Source: UBA922 sp964565405
GTDB taxonomy: Bacteria > Patescibacteriota > Patescibacteriia > Magasanikbacterales > UBA922
NCBI GenBank assembly: GCA_964565405.1
Contig: CAZMEW010000016.1
Coordinates: 1 to 22,492 of the forward strand
Reading direction: 5' to 3'
DNA length: 22,492 bases
Numbering within the stretch: the stretch's first letter is position 1; every line of letters starts with the position of its first letter. Below, piece after piece: positions 14,306 to 21,910 of the stretch. The translations under genes and the position numbers were made by a program. The notes below the pieces were generated by a model, which did not search any database, was not told where the DNA came from, and saw nothing but the letters and a program-made list of their open reading frames with translations.

Positions 14306-16771
14306 ATGTTAATTTCATACAAGTGGCTCAAACAATACGTCGATCTTCCAGATTCGTTGACTGCTGAAGAATTAGGTAATGCACTAACACTTTCTACGGT
14401 TGAAGTTGAGGGTATTCATCATAAGGCACGCGCATTCGATGGTATGGTGGTTGGGGTAATTAAAAAAGTAAAAAAACATGAAAATGCCAACTCACTTAAA
14501 GTGTGTGAAGTTGATGTAGGAACTGAAATACTTCAAATTGTCTGTGGCGGGTCGAATGTGCGAGAAGGTATGAAAGTAATCCTCGCAAAAGTAGGATCAC
14601 ATGTCACCTGGCATGGAGAAGGAGCATTGGTAGAACTCAAGCCAACAACCATCCGCGGTGTCGAATCGTTTGGAATGATTTGTGGAGCTGATGAGGTGGG
14701 CCTACTCGATATGTTCCCAAAGAGTGATGAGAAGGAAATTGTTGATTTTTCAAAAATAAAAGCAAAAGCGGGGACGCCACTCGCGGTTGCTCTTGGACTA
14801 GATGACGTAGTGATTGAGATTGATAACAAATCGGTTAATCACCGTCCTGATCTATGGGGACATTATGGAATGGCGAGAGAGGTTGCTGCAAAATACCGCA
14901 AGAAATGGGCTCCGTATACCGTAGCAGAGATAAAAGAGGGTAGCCAGAAAAAAATCAAAGTTTCAATTGAAAATTCTTCTGACTCAATGAAGTATATTGC
15001 AGTTGCTCTTGATGGCATTATAGTGGGTCCATCACCTGAAAAATTGCAGCAGCGTCTTCGTGCGATTGGAATCAAACCAATCAATAATATTGTTGATATC
15101 ACGAATTTTGTCATGTTTGACTTGGGTCAACCCATGCATGCATTTGATGGCTCAAAATTAAAAAATAAAAATTCAAAATTTGAAATTAATGTACGGCGTG
15201 CGCGTGCAGGAGAAACAATTATCACCCTTGATGGGAAAGAAAGACAGCTCGAGGAAGGTATGTTGGTTATTGCAGATATGGAAAAACCAATCGCGATTGC
15301 GGGAGTTATGGGCGGAGCATCTTCTGAAATTACAGACACTACGACATCAATTATTTTGGAATCAGCGCATTTCAATGCAGCACTCGTTAGAAAAACTAGT
15401 ACCAGGTTAGGACTTCGGACAGATGCTTCTTCACGATTCGAGAAAAGTCTCGACCCGAATAATTGCGTCTATGCACTTAAGCGTGCAGTCGAGCTTGTGT
15501 TAGAACTTTGCCCGACTGCGCATGTGGTAAGTGGAGTTGCGGAGAAAGGGAAAGTGGAAGTATTCAAGGGTCCTATACTGGTAACCAAGGAATTTATCAA
15601 TAAAAAAATTGGAATGGATTTGCCTACCAAGGAATGTGTTCGGATTCTTGAGAGTTTGGGATTTGGAGTGGTACTTACAGGCAAAAAGAATGAGGAAACA
15701 CTCAAAGTGACTGTACCAAGTTGGCGTGGTACCAAAGATATTTCAATTCCTGAAGATATTATCGAAGAAATCGCACGTATGTATGGATATGGAAACATCG
15801 ATACTACGTTGCCCTTATTTACCATCACCCCTCCAGAGCGAAATGAAGTGAGAATAATCGAGAGGAAAGTGCGCCAAACTCTTTCGACTATGCTTGGATT
15901 TACTGAAACATTGAATTATTCATTTGTTTCACCCAAGTTATTGAATGTACTCAATCTCGATCCATCACTCCATATTGAACTTGATAATCCTATTGCAAGC
16001 GACCGCCCATATCTCCGTAGAAGTTTATTACCGAATATTCTCGAATTAGTAGAAAGAAATTCACACACACATGATGAAATAAAAGTATATGAAATCGGAA
16101 AGACATATTTGAAAGACGAGCCGGGCGCACGTGTGTCTGAAAGTGGAGATGAACTTTTACCAAGGCAAGATTCGATACTTGGATTGGCATACAGTTCAAA
16201 AGACGATACAAAACCTTCGATTATGATAGGTGATTCAATTGATGAATTGGGAAAGAACGTAGGTGTCCAGATTTCCATAGAGCCTTCGATAAGTTCAAAT
16301 GGGTATATACATCCAAGTAGGCAGGCGACTCTCGTGGTGAAGGGTGAAAAAATTGGAGATTTTTTTGAAATACATCCGAAGAGTGCTAAGGATTTTGGTT
16401 TGGCACAGCGGGTGGCATATGCAGAAATAAATCTTACAAAGTTAAGCGAGTTTACTACAACCCCAGTATCTCATTATAGACCGCTCTCATCATTCCCAAC
16501 AGTCATCCGTGATGTTGCTTTTGTAGTTCAATGCTCCATACTCCATCGTGATATTCATACTGCACTGCGTGCAGCAGATCCGCTGGTTACATCGATTACA
16601 CTCTTTGATGTGTTTGAGGGAAAAAATGTAGGACATGGAAAAAAGAGTATGGCATATCGCATTACCTATCAGTCAAGAGAAAAAACACTTGATACTGCAG
16701 AAATTGATGCGGCACACAAAGCAGTAGAAAAAATCCTCAAAGAAAAATTCAAAGCTGAAATTCGTAACTAG
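14306..16771 (+). CDS. pheT: Phenylalanine--tRNA ligase beta subunit
   Basis: 821 residues, normal for bacterial PheT. Domains in order: N-terminal MLISYKWLKQYVD; tRNA-binding OB domain (about 40-150, VGVIKKVKKHENANSLKVCEVDVG); B3/B4 editing domain (about 210-400, with NRPDLWGHYGMAREVA before it and LDGKERQLEEGMLVIAD and GVMGGASSEI inside); B5 (about 405-480); synthetase-like core (about 490-720, IPEDIIEEIARMYGYGNI); FDX-ACB domain (about 728-821, YRPLSSFPTVIRDVAFVV). It binds tRNA-Phe and removes mischarged Tyr. In the B3/B4 domain, after HAFDGSKLK, it has about six extra residues (NKNSKF) encoded by a very A+T-rich tract. Two hairpins follow the stop (16781 and 16894). No Shine-Dalgarno site. 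Confidence 0.97.
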   Translation: MLISYKWLKQYVDLPDSLTAEELGNALTLSTVEVEGIHHKARAFDGMVVGVIKKVKKHENANSLKVCEVDVGTEILQIVCGGSNVREGMKVILAKVGSHVTWHGEGALVELKPTTIRGVESFGMICGADEVGLLDMFPKSDEKEIVDFSKIKAKAGTPLAVALGLDDVVIEIDNKSVNHRPDLWGHYGMAREVAAKYRKKWAPYTVAEIKEGSQKKIKVSIENSSDSMKYIAVALDGIIVGPSPEKLQQRLRAIGIKPINNIVDITNFVMFDLGQPMHAFDGSKLKNKNSKFEINVRRARAGETIITLDGKERQLEEGMLVIADMEKPIAIAGVMGGASSEITDTTTSIILESAHFNAALVRKTSTRLGLRTDASSRFEKSLDPNNCVYALKRAVELVLELCPTAHVVSGVAEKGKVEVFKGPILVTKEFINKKIGMDLPTKECVRILESLGFGVVLTGKKNEETLKVTVPSWRGTKDISIPEDIIEEIARMYGYGNIDTTLPLFTITPPERNEVRIIERKVRQTLSTMLGFTETLNYSFVSPKLLNVLNLDPSLHIELDNPIASDRPYLRRSLLPNILELVERNSHTHDEIKVYEIGKTYLKDEPGARVSESGDELLPRQDSILGLAYSSKDDTKPSIMIGDSIDELGKNVGVQISIEPSISSNGYIHPSRQATLVVKGEKIGDFFEIHPKSAKDFGLAQRVAYAEINLTKLSEFTTTPVSHYRPLSSFPTVIRDVAFVVQCSILHRDIHTALRAADPLVTSITLFDVFEGKNVGHGKKSMAYRITYQSREKTLDTAEIDAAHKAVEKILKEKFKAEIRN
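15152..15190 (+). repeat. A+T-rich tract inserted in frame in pheT
   Basis: A run of A+T words inside the B3/B4 domain, resembling the intergenic repeat; it shares TAAAAAATAAAA with copy 1. It encodes the residues that lengthen the usual KLKG-type turn. Origin from the repeat family is inferred from word content only. Confidence 0.35.
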
Positions 16772-16780
16772 TATGAAAAT

Positions 16781-16811
16781 CGCCCTCCAAATCGGAAGGC
16801 GTTTTTATTTG
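16781..16811 (+). terminator. pheT terminator
   Basis: Stem CGCCCTCC/GGAAGGCG with one C-A mismatch and loop AAATC, followed by TTTTTATTTG. It begins 9 nt after the pheT stop. Confidence 0.75.
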
Positions 16812-16893
16812 TATAAGTATTGAGCAGACAAGGAAAATTGAAGTTCGAAAGAAGTTCGCGTAGTCCAATAATTGTATAAAAATATACACTTAT

Positions 16894-16922
16894 ACACACC
16901 CATTCTCGGGTGTGTTTATTTT
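16894..16922 (+). terminator. Second hairpin terminator after pheT
   Basis: Perfect 8-bp stem ACACACCC/GGGTGTGT with loop ATTCTC and tail TTATTTT. It lies about 80 nt beyond the first terminator, just before the next promoter. The 16812-16893 stretch between them shows no gene or convincing promoter. Confidence 0.65.
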
Positions 16923-16936
16923 GGATTACAAAATTA

Positions 16937-16945
16937 TGGTATACT
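16937..16945 (+). promoter_or_regulatory. Extended -10 promoter
   Basis: TGG-TATACT, an extended -10 element without a good -35. The predicted start is near 16952, about 21 nt before the ATG at 16973. It probably drives the three-gene membrane and surface-protein group. Confidence 0.55.
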
Positions 16946-16972
16946 GTATTTATTAACTTTGTTTGCCTGTCT

Positions 16973-17299
16973 ATGTTTGAAACAAGCCGTGACTTATTGT
17001 ATGTAGTACTTTCACTTGCGATCATTTGGTTTACCGTATTTTTGTGCTGGCTTATGTATCAAGCAGGGAGAACACTTCGCAATGTCAATCGAATCGTAGA
17101 ATCAGCGCTTGAGAAAATGGAGATGATTTCTACCGCAGTAGAATTTATACGAAAAAAAGTGGACGGTATGTCGAGTCATCTGGGTGCAGTTTCAGGAATT
17201 GCGTCAGGGTTATTTGAAAAATTTGTAGTAAGAAAATTGTCTGATAAGTTAGATGAAAAGATCGCTGGGAGAAAAGTGAAATCTAGAAAAGAAGATTAA
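16973..17299 (+). CDS. Small single-pass membrane protein
   Basis: 108 residues from ATG at 16973. One transmembrane helix (about 8-30, LLYVVLSLAIIWFTVFLCW) is followed by a charged amphipathic helix (about 31-70, VNRIVESALEKMEMISTAVEFIRKKV), a Gly/Ser/Ala segment and a very basic tail (KVKSRKED). The layout resembles small DUF948-like membrane proteins, but I cannot assign it. The upstream TTG extension (16910) would overlap the terminator and promoter and was rejected. It is first of three plus-strand envelope genes, 36 nt before the next start. No Shine-Dalgarno site. Confidence 0.75.
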   Translation: MFETSRDLLYVVLSLAIIWFTVFLCWLMYQAGRTLRNVNRIVESALEKMEMISTAVEFIRKKVDGMSSHLGAVSGIASGLFEKFVVRKLSDKLDEKIAGRKVKSRKED

Positions 17300-17335
17300 T
17301 ATCCCACCGTTTAGGAGGGTGTAATAAAAATCTAT

Positions 17336-17863
17336 ATGAGGAGGGGCACAGCAATCTTGTTTTTAATTGGATTGTTTTTTGTTTGTGTAATCGGTAGCAT
17401 TATATATTTTTTGGTAGCGCTTGAATCACAGAAATTTGAACTGATTGAAGAAGGTGTAAAGGTGTTAAAGAAAAATAGAGAAAACATATTAACGGATGAG
17501 CGTGTGGGATATGAAATGAAATTGCCACAGGAGATACTGTTAAAAACAAAAGAGGATATGATTTTATTTTATAGTTCACATGAAAAATCTCTTGTGGTAG
17601 GGGGGATACGTATTTTCGAAAACGAGAATAATTTAACACTTCATGAATGGATCGAAAAATTGCACAAAGAAATAGGATTTTTGTATTATGATAGTCGAGA
17701 AAATATTAAAATTGGTGGAATAGACGCGATAAAAATAAAAGTTGAAGGTGAAATCGAAACATATGAATATTTTTTTAAAAAAGAAAATAAAATTGTTGGT
17801 ATTAGTTTGCCAACAGATAGACGTTTTATGGAGTATGTACAGAGTGTCAGGTTAATTAGATAA
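17336..17863 (+). CDS. Membrane-anchored hypothetical protein
   Basis: 175 residues, very A+T-rich. A basic start (MRRG), one signal-anchor helix (about 6-28), then an outward-facing domain of alternating strands and helices: VGYEMKLPQEILLKTKE, KSLVVGGIRIFENENN, GGIDAIKIKVEGEIETYEYFFKKENKIVGISLP. The strand pattern recalls PsbP-like folds, but no diagnostic motif is visible and I do not assign a family. It precedes the large surface protein by 16 nt, so the two are probably co-expressed. AGGAGG occurs immediately after the ATG (codons 2-3) rather than before it; no start codon is well placed downstream of it, so the ATG is kept with some doubt. Confidence 0.75.
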   Translation: MRRGTAILFLIGLFFVCVIGSIIYFLVALESQKFELIEEGVKVLKKNRENILTDERVGYEMKLPQEILLKTKEDMILFYSSHEKSLVVGGIRIFENENNLTLHEWIEKLHKEIGFLYYDSRENIKIGGIDAIKIKVEGEIETYEYFFKKENKIVGISLPTDRRFMEYVQSVRLIR

Positions 17864-17879
17864 TTCTTAGTTTCAAAAT

Positions 17880-20800
17880 ATGAAAAGGAGGGGAAGGAGG
17901 ATTTTTTGGGTATGTATTATTTTATTTTTTAACTTTATCTTTGAGCCGTGGGGTACTATAACTTTTGCAGATGACGTGACTGAGAAGTTTTTACTACTAC
18001 CACTGGCCGCGGACATGCATGTGCTTCAGGGATGGGTCTATACCGTGAAAGTAAATGGGAATCTTACTCACGGTGCAATGGATTATGATTGTGAATTAGG
18101 TCAATCTGTCTATGCATCTGCCGATGGTCTTGCAATGTCTTCGCGTCAGGTGAGTGCAATATTAAAAGTTGGATATGGAGATTTTGTATTTATAAAGCAT
18201 GACAATGGGTATGCGACCTTATATGGTCACCTGAATAAAATAAACGAAAAGATTACTAGATACCGTGACTCGGAGCGTAGTAATACTGAGTATACACAGT
18301 GGGTAAAAATCAAACAGGGTGAGTATATCGGGCAGTGTGGATCGAGTGGCACTGATAATGTACATCTTCATTTTGAAGTAACGAGTGGTGCGTATGCAGT
18401 CGGTCGAGTCGATAGCTATGATCTTTACAAAACCAAGGAATATTATCCTCCAAATAGTTCTTATGTCGCGATGGGCTCAAAGCATCTCTGGAAGACTGAA
18501 CCACCGGAGTATGTGGAAAGTGGCCTGGTAAGAGAAAAGGATGTTAATACTGATAAAAAAGGAATAGTGGATAGGATTAAGGAATTGGTAATAGGCGGTA
18601 ATAAAGATATTAGCGAATTAAAGGTTGATGACTCGAAGAATGGTACAGGAATAATGGATCTTTCGTTTGTTGATGAAATAAATAATGTCTCGGTGAGACC
18701 CATGGAGGATGCAGAAATTAGTGTTGCGGCAAAAAATGTAGGAAATATCGTGTGGAAAAAAGAGAAAGTTTCTCTTAATGTGGTGGGTGGGGCTGAACAA
18801 AATAAAATATTCAGGCATACATCCTGGATTACAAATTTACGACCAACGCTATTGAATACTGCAGAAGTGGAGCCGGGGGATGCCGGGACATTTACATTTT
18901 CAATACCAGGACTTCAACCAGGATCCTATATTTTAAAATTAATGGTTGTTGAGACAGGTACCTGGAAACAGATTGGAGACGAAGAGTTGATACTGAATAT
19001 TTCAGTAGTCGAAGAAAAAAAAGATGAATCCGTATTAGAAATTAAGAAACCATTGGAAGGGGTTGTACAAGGTGTGAAAGACGTGGTTGGTTCGGTAGTT
19101 GAGACTATTGTTGACGTAATTGAGTCAATTCCAAGATTTTTTGGTGGAGTGCGTCATAGATCTCACGGCGATAAGGAACAATCTCTTAGAGAAGTAACTA
19201 TCGGGGAATCTGCTCAATCAGAAGAGTTAGTTATCCCAGATGAATTCGGAGACACTGGAGATGGTGGTAAAGTGAGCGGGGAAGTTATATTTAATGAAAT
19301 TGCATGGTCTGGATCAAGTAAGTTTTGCGCGGATCGTGAATGGATTGAACTATACAACTCTTCAGATGAACCGCGTTCTCTTGAGGGTTGGAGTATAGAT
19401 AGTAATGCAGCGGGGATAACAACTACCGTTTATCTTTCGGGAATAATTGAAGGAAAAGACTATTATTTGATTTCTGATCCGAATACATTTACTTCATTTA
19501 TTACTCCAGATGTCGTATTGCAGGATAACCTTGAAATACAAGATACGGGTGGTACATTGATATTGAAAAACCAAGGGGGAATAATTATAGATGAAATAAA
19601 TCAAAATAGTGGGTGGCTTGGCGGAGATGCAGGTGAATTTCCGCACACACTTGAACGTGATTCATTTATGGTAAGTTCGAGTTGGCATACCAGTGATTCG
19701 GTGCGGTATGGGGTAAGTTCGGGTACATGTGGACAAATAACTGGAAGCCCACGCTTGGCGAATAATGGATATGCGTTTATTTCAGATGAAGCACTAGGTT
19801 TTTATCCGATTGATACAGAAGGAAATATATCTCTTTCAAAAGAAGAAAATCCACATATATTTTCAACATTTACAATTAGAAAAAATAAAAAAATGATAGT
19901 TCATGCAGGTGTAGTATTCGTGGGTCTCAGTAATGATGCGCAAATTGTAGTAGAAGGTGAAATTGATTTGTTAGGAAATGAAGATCATCAAGTAATTGTA
20001 ACTTCTAAAAATGATCGAGCGCATGTAAGCTCTTCCCAGATATGGTGGCATATATTCTCAAGTTCGAGTCCTCGATCAGGGGATTGGCAAAATATTTTGG
20101 TTAAGCAGGGAGGAAAATTGGATATAGAAAATAGTATAATTTCATATGGCGGAAACAGGTATGGGGCTAGTGCTAGTTGTCAAGCGTGCGCACATTCGCA
20201 AATGATTTCCAATGAAGGGGGTGTTGTGTATATAAATAAGAGTGAAATATCATATGGTTATGATCAGGGAACAATAGGTTCAAAGCCTGATTCTATGCTG
20301 TATACTGAAGGTGGAGAAATGAGTCTATATGATGTCGAAATTCATCATGGAAAAAGAGCACTACATAGCGATGGGGATACAAAAATAATATCTGAAGAAT
20401 TGGTGATACATGATTTTGATTCAAGCGATAAAGTAGTGTTTTTTGCGTACAAAATGCCCGTTCATTGGGAGAATATCACCTATACTGATAATACACCCTC
20501 CCATGCATACAGCCCTACCTTAGTCGTGACAAGTACGTATACACTAAAGGAAAATCAAAGGTTTCAGTTTGGTACTATTACTGTGGCCCCGAGTGGGACG
20601 CTCAATATATATCATAGTGATCTATATGCCACAGAAATAAAAATTAATGGATCGCTGTATATGGAAGAAGGGGTGATAAGTGGAGGTACATCTACATCAT
20701 CTACATTTTCATATATATTTTTCTCTCCGGGTTCATCGGGTGCCTTATCCCATGTAAATATGCACGGCGGTGGCTATGTACCAAGTATTTCAGCATATCC

Positions 20801-21188
20801 ATTTGTCTCTTCCAGACCATATATGCTCTGGATTGAGGGTGCTAGTGTTTCAATTAGTGATTCGAAAATACTAGATTCAAGACGTACTGGTGGAATTGTG
20901 GTTGTAAAAAATGGAAACATCGTGATTATAGACTCAGAAATTGGGTGGACTACAGGGTATGCTAAACAAGTTACATGGAAAGATTATGGAATTGTAGGGA
21001 ATAACCAATCGACGATTCGTCTAGAAAACATACAGTTTGAAAAAATGGACTATGTGGTAGAACTTAATCAAGGATCTACTATGACGTATGATCGAATGAC
21101 AACTCAAAATTTCATAGATTTGTATAAGCCAGACCTACTTCAAAAAAATTGGTATCCACAGAACCTTTTTCCATTTCAATTATGGTAA
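17880..21188 (+). CDS. Large secreted M23 peptidase with Ig-like, lamin-tail and beta-helix domains
   Basis: 1102 residues. A signal peptide (MKRRGRR, hydrophobic core, ending TFA at about 30) shows export. The M23/LytM domain (about 45-175) keeps every catalytic residue: H64-x3-D68, Y-G-H117 and H162-L-H164-F-E, so it should be an active peptidoglycan endopeptidase. About 255-380 is an Ig-like domain resembling NBR1/CARDB types (KNVGNIVWKKEKVSLNV, FSIPGLQPGSYILKL). About 460-590 is a lamin-tail domain (VIFNEIAWSGS, EWIELYNSSDEPRSLEGW). About 640-1060 repeats short strands typical of a right-handed parallel beta-helix (DWQNILVKQGGKLDIENSIISYGG). No sortase motif or C-terminal membrane helix is visible. 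It likely remodels the wall while the C-terminal domains bind surface polymers or another cell (inference). The start ATG is followed at once by two AGGAGG-like runs within codons 2-7. Confidence 0.9.
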   Translation: MKRRGRRIFWVCIILFFNFIFEPWGTITFADDVTEKFLLLPLAADMHVLQGWVYTVKVNGNLTHGAMDYDCELGQSVYASADGLAMSSRQVSAILKVGYGDFVFIKHDNGYATLYGHLNKINEKITRYRDSERSNTEYTQWVKIKQGEYIGQCGSSGTDNVHLHFEVTSGAYAVGRVDSYDLYKTKEYYPPNSSYVAMGSKHLWKTEPPEYVESGLVREKDVNTDKKGIVDRIKELVIGGNKDISELKVDDSKNGTGIMDLSFVDEINNVSVRPMEDAEISVAAKNVGNIVWKKEKVSLNVVGGAEQNKIFRHTSWITNLRPTLLNTAEVEPGDAGTFTFSIPGLQPGSYILKLMVVETGTWKQIGDEELILNISVVEEKKDESVLEIKKPLEGVVQGVKDVVGSVVETIVDVIESIPRFFGGVRHRSHGDKEQSLREVTIGESAQSEELVIPDEFGDTGDGGKVSGEVIFNEIAWSGSSKFCADREWIELYNSSDEPRSLEGWSIDSNAAGITTTVYLSGIIEGKDYYLISDPNTFTSFITPDVVLQDNLEIQDTGGTLILKNQGGIIIDEINQNSGWLGGDAGEFPHTLERDSFMVSSSWHTSDSVRYGVSSGTCGQITGSPRLANNGYAFISDEALGFYPIDTEGNISLSKEENPHIFSTFTIRKNKKMIVHAGVVFVGLSNDAQIVVEGEIDLLGNEDHQVIVTSKNDRAHVSSSQIWWHIFSSSSPRSGDWQNILVKQGGKLDIENSIISYGGNRYGASASCQACAHSQMISNEGGVVYINKSEISYGYDQGTIGSKPDSMLYTEGGEMSLYDVEIHHGKRALHSDGDTKIISEELVIHDFDSSDKVVFFAYKMPVHWENITYTDNTPSHAYSPTLVVTSTYTLKENQRFQFGTITVAPSGTLNIYHSDLYATEIKINGSLYMEEGVISGGTSTSSTFSYIFFSPGSSGALSHVNMHGGGYVPSISAYPFVSSRPYMLWIEGASVSISDSKILDSRRTGGIVVVKNGNIVIIDSEIGWTTGYAKQVTWKDYGIVGNNQSTIRLENIQFEKMDYVVELNQGSTMTYDRMTTQNFIDLYKPDLLQKNWYPQNLFPFQLW

Positions 21189-21211
21189 TTTTTCTCTTAT
21201 TTTAGCCAAAT

Positions 21212-21253
21212 TATAGCATAAAAGCATTGACAAAACATATGAAATATGCTATA
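21212..21253. promoter_or_regulatory. Inverted repeat bracketing the -35 and touching the -10
   Basis: Perfect 9-bp arms TATAGCATA (21212-21220) and TATGCTATA (21245-21253), with centres 33 bp apart, about three helical turns. The right arm overlaps the -10. This is a candidate operator for a repressor bound at two sites. Confidence 0.5.
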
Positions 21254-21255
21254 CT
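21227..21255 (+). promoter_or_regulatory. Consensus sigma-70 promoter of the 122-residue gene
   Basis: Perfect -35 TTGACA (21227-21232), a 17-nt spacer and -10 TATACT (21250-21255). The predicted start is near 21262, giving a leader of about 76 nt before the ATG at 21338. Confidence 0.78.
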
Positions 21256-21337
21256 CATTCGTTCTATGAAATTGACGCTGGGTCAGGTTTGGCTCAGGGA
21301 TCGAGTAGGACATCATTCTCTGATAGAGAGGTCTCTC

Positions 21338-21706
21338 ATGGCTAAGAATGCAAAGATCATTCATTTTCGTCTCGACACGGATGTGACGTGGATCGATGTG
21401 TACACGCAGCTGCTGTGCGGATCGATGGTCACGCTCACGACGACGGTGGGTGAGGTGAAGTTCATGCCGGATGTGGATCGTATCCGCACGGATATTATCC
21501 CGGGTGCGGTACACTTCGAGGGGATCGAGATCTACGATCAAGGCGGAGAGCCGAGGATCGCAGACCTATTCGTCGGCGTCCTCTTCTGTGACGATCGCAA
21601 GGGAACGATCCACGATGTTCCGCCGCCGGCGCCGTCTGAGTATCAGCGTATGCTCGACCTTATCGCGCAACTGTCGCGCGAAGAGAGGGCTCGAGTGTCT
21701 GCCTGA
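21338..21706 (+). CDS. 122-residue orphan protein
   Basis: 122 residues from ATG at 21338, preceded by AGAGAGG (GAGG core 6 nt away). The frame extends back to TTG at 21227, but that codon is the promoter -35 itself, so it was rejected. The protein is soluble with no signal peptide. It looks like a small beta-rich domain (AKIIHFRLDTDVTWIDVY, GSMVTLTTTVGEVKFMP, GAVHFEGIEIYDQGG, ADLFVGVLFCDD), then a Pro-rich linker (DVPPPAPS) and a short helix (EYQRMLDLIAQLSREERARV). I do not recognise the family. The gene is G+C-rich compared with its left neighbours, has a consensus promoter flanked by an inverted repeat, and ends in a long hairpin and a strong terminator. It converges with the 112-residue gene. 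Confidence 0.72.
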   Translation: MAKNAKIIHFRLDTDVTWIDVYTQLLCGSMVTLTTTVGEVKFMPDVDRIRTDIIPGAVHFEGIEIYDQGGEPRIADLFVGVLFCDDRKGTIHDVPPPAPSEYQRMLDLIAQLSREERARVSA

Positions 21707-21722
21707 GAAACTCATACAACAT

Positions 21723-21778
21723 CCGACGCGTAGCGCAAAGATTGTACCCACAAGGGCACGCAATCGCGCACGCGTCGG
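21723..21778 (+). ncRNA. Long structured 3' hairpin
   Basis: Outer stem CCGACGCGT/ACGCGTCGG (perfect 9 bp), inner GCGC/GCGC and GATTG/CAATC with an AAA bulge, and CCC/GGG at the tip. It begins 16 nt after the 122-residue gene stop. Part of it can pair instead with 21778-21787. It may be an RNA regulatory or stabilising element, or a small RNA released from the 3' end. Confidence 0.45.
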
Positions 21779-21788
21779 GGACAATCTA

Positions 21789-21821
21789 CCCCGTCTTTCG
21801 CGAAAGGCGGGGTTTTTGTTT
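21789..21821 (+). terminator. Strong intrinsic terminator of the 122-residue gene
   Basis: An 11-bp stem (21789-21799 with 21802-21812, one G-T pair) closing on CGCG, followed by TTTTTGTTT. Confidence 0.9.
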
Positions 21822-21823
21822 AT

Positions 21824-21846
21824 AAAAAAAATCCTTAAATAAGGAT
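21824..21846 (-). terminator. Intrinsic terminator of the 112-residue gene
   Basis: Perfect stem ATCCTTA/TAAGGAT (21831-21846) followed on the minus strand by a run of eight T. It lies back to back with the plus-strand terminator. Confidence 0.7.
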
Positions 21847-21858
21847 ATAGTTGGGTTA

Positions 21859-21903
21859 GGCGCGGTGATGAAAGTACGGGTGAGTACTATCATGCACCGC
21901 GCC
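21859..21903 (-). ncRNA. Long hairpin after the 112-residue gene
   Basis: Outer arms GGCGCGGTG (21859-21867) and CACCGCGCC (21895-21903) are perfect. The inner arms ATGAAAGTAC and GTACTATCAT pair with one mismatch around loop GGGTGA. It starts 7 nt past the stop on the minus strand, before the terminator. Confidence 0.45.
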
Positions 21904-21910
21904 CGGGCAT

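Noticed and set aside
16812..16893. Small RNA gene between two terminators
   Set aside because: No promoter with acceptable spacing was found; the second hairpin is more simply a backup terminator.
17301..17320. Hairpin CCCACC/GGAGGG before the 17336 gene
   Set aside because: It has an internal A-A mismatch and no T-run, and its GGAGGG lies 16 nt from the ATG, too far for a ribosome binding site.
21850..21903. Integron-like attC site (GTTGGGT and GTTAGGC beside a hairpin)
   Set aside because: Both match GTTRRRY, but no correctly placed RYYYAAC partner, integrase or repeated cassette boundary was found.
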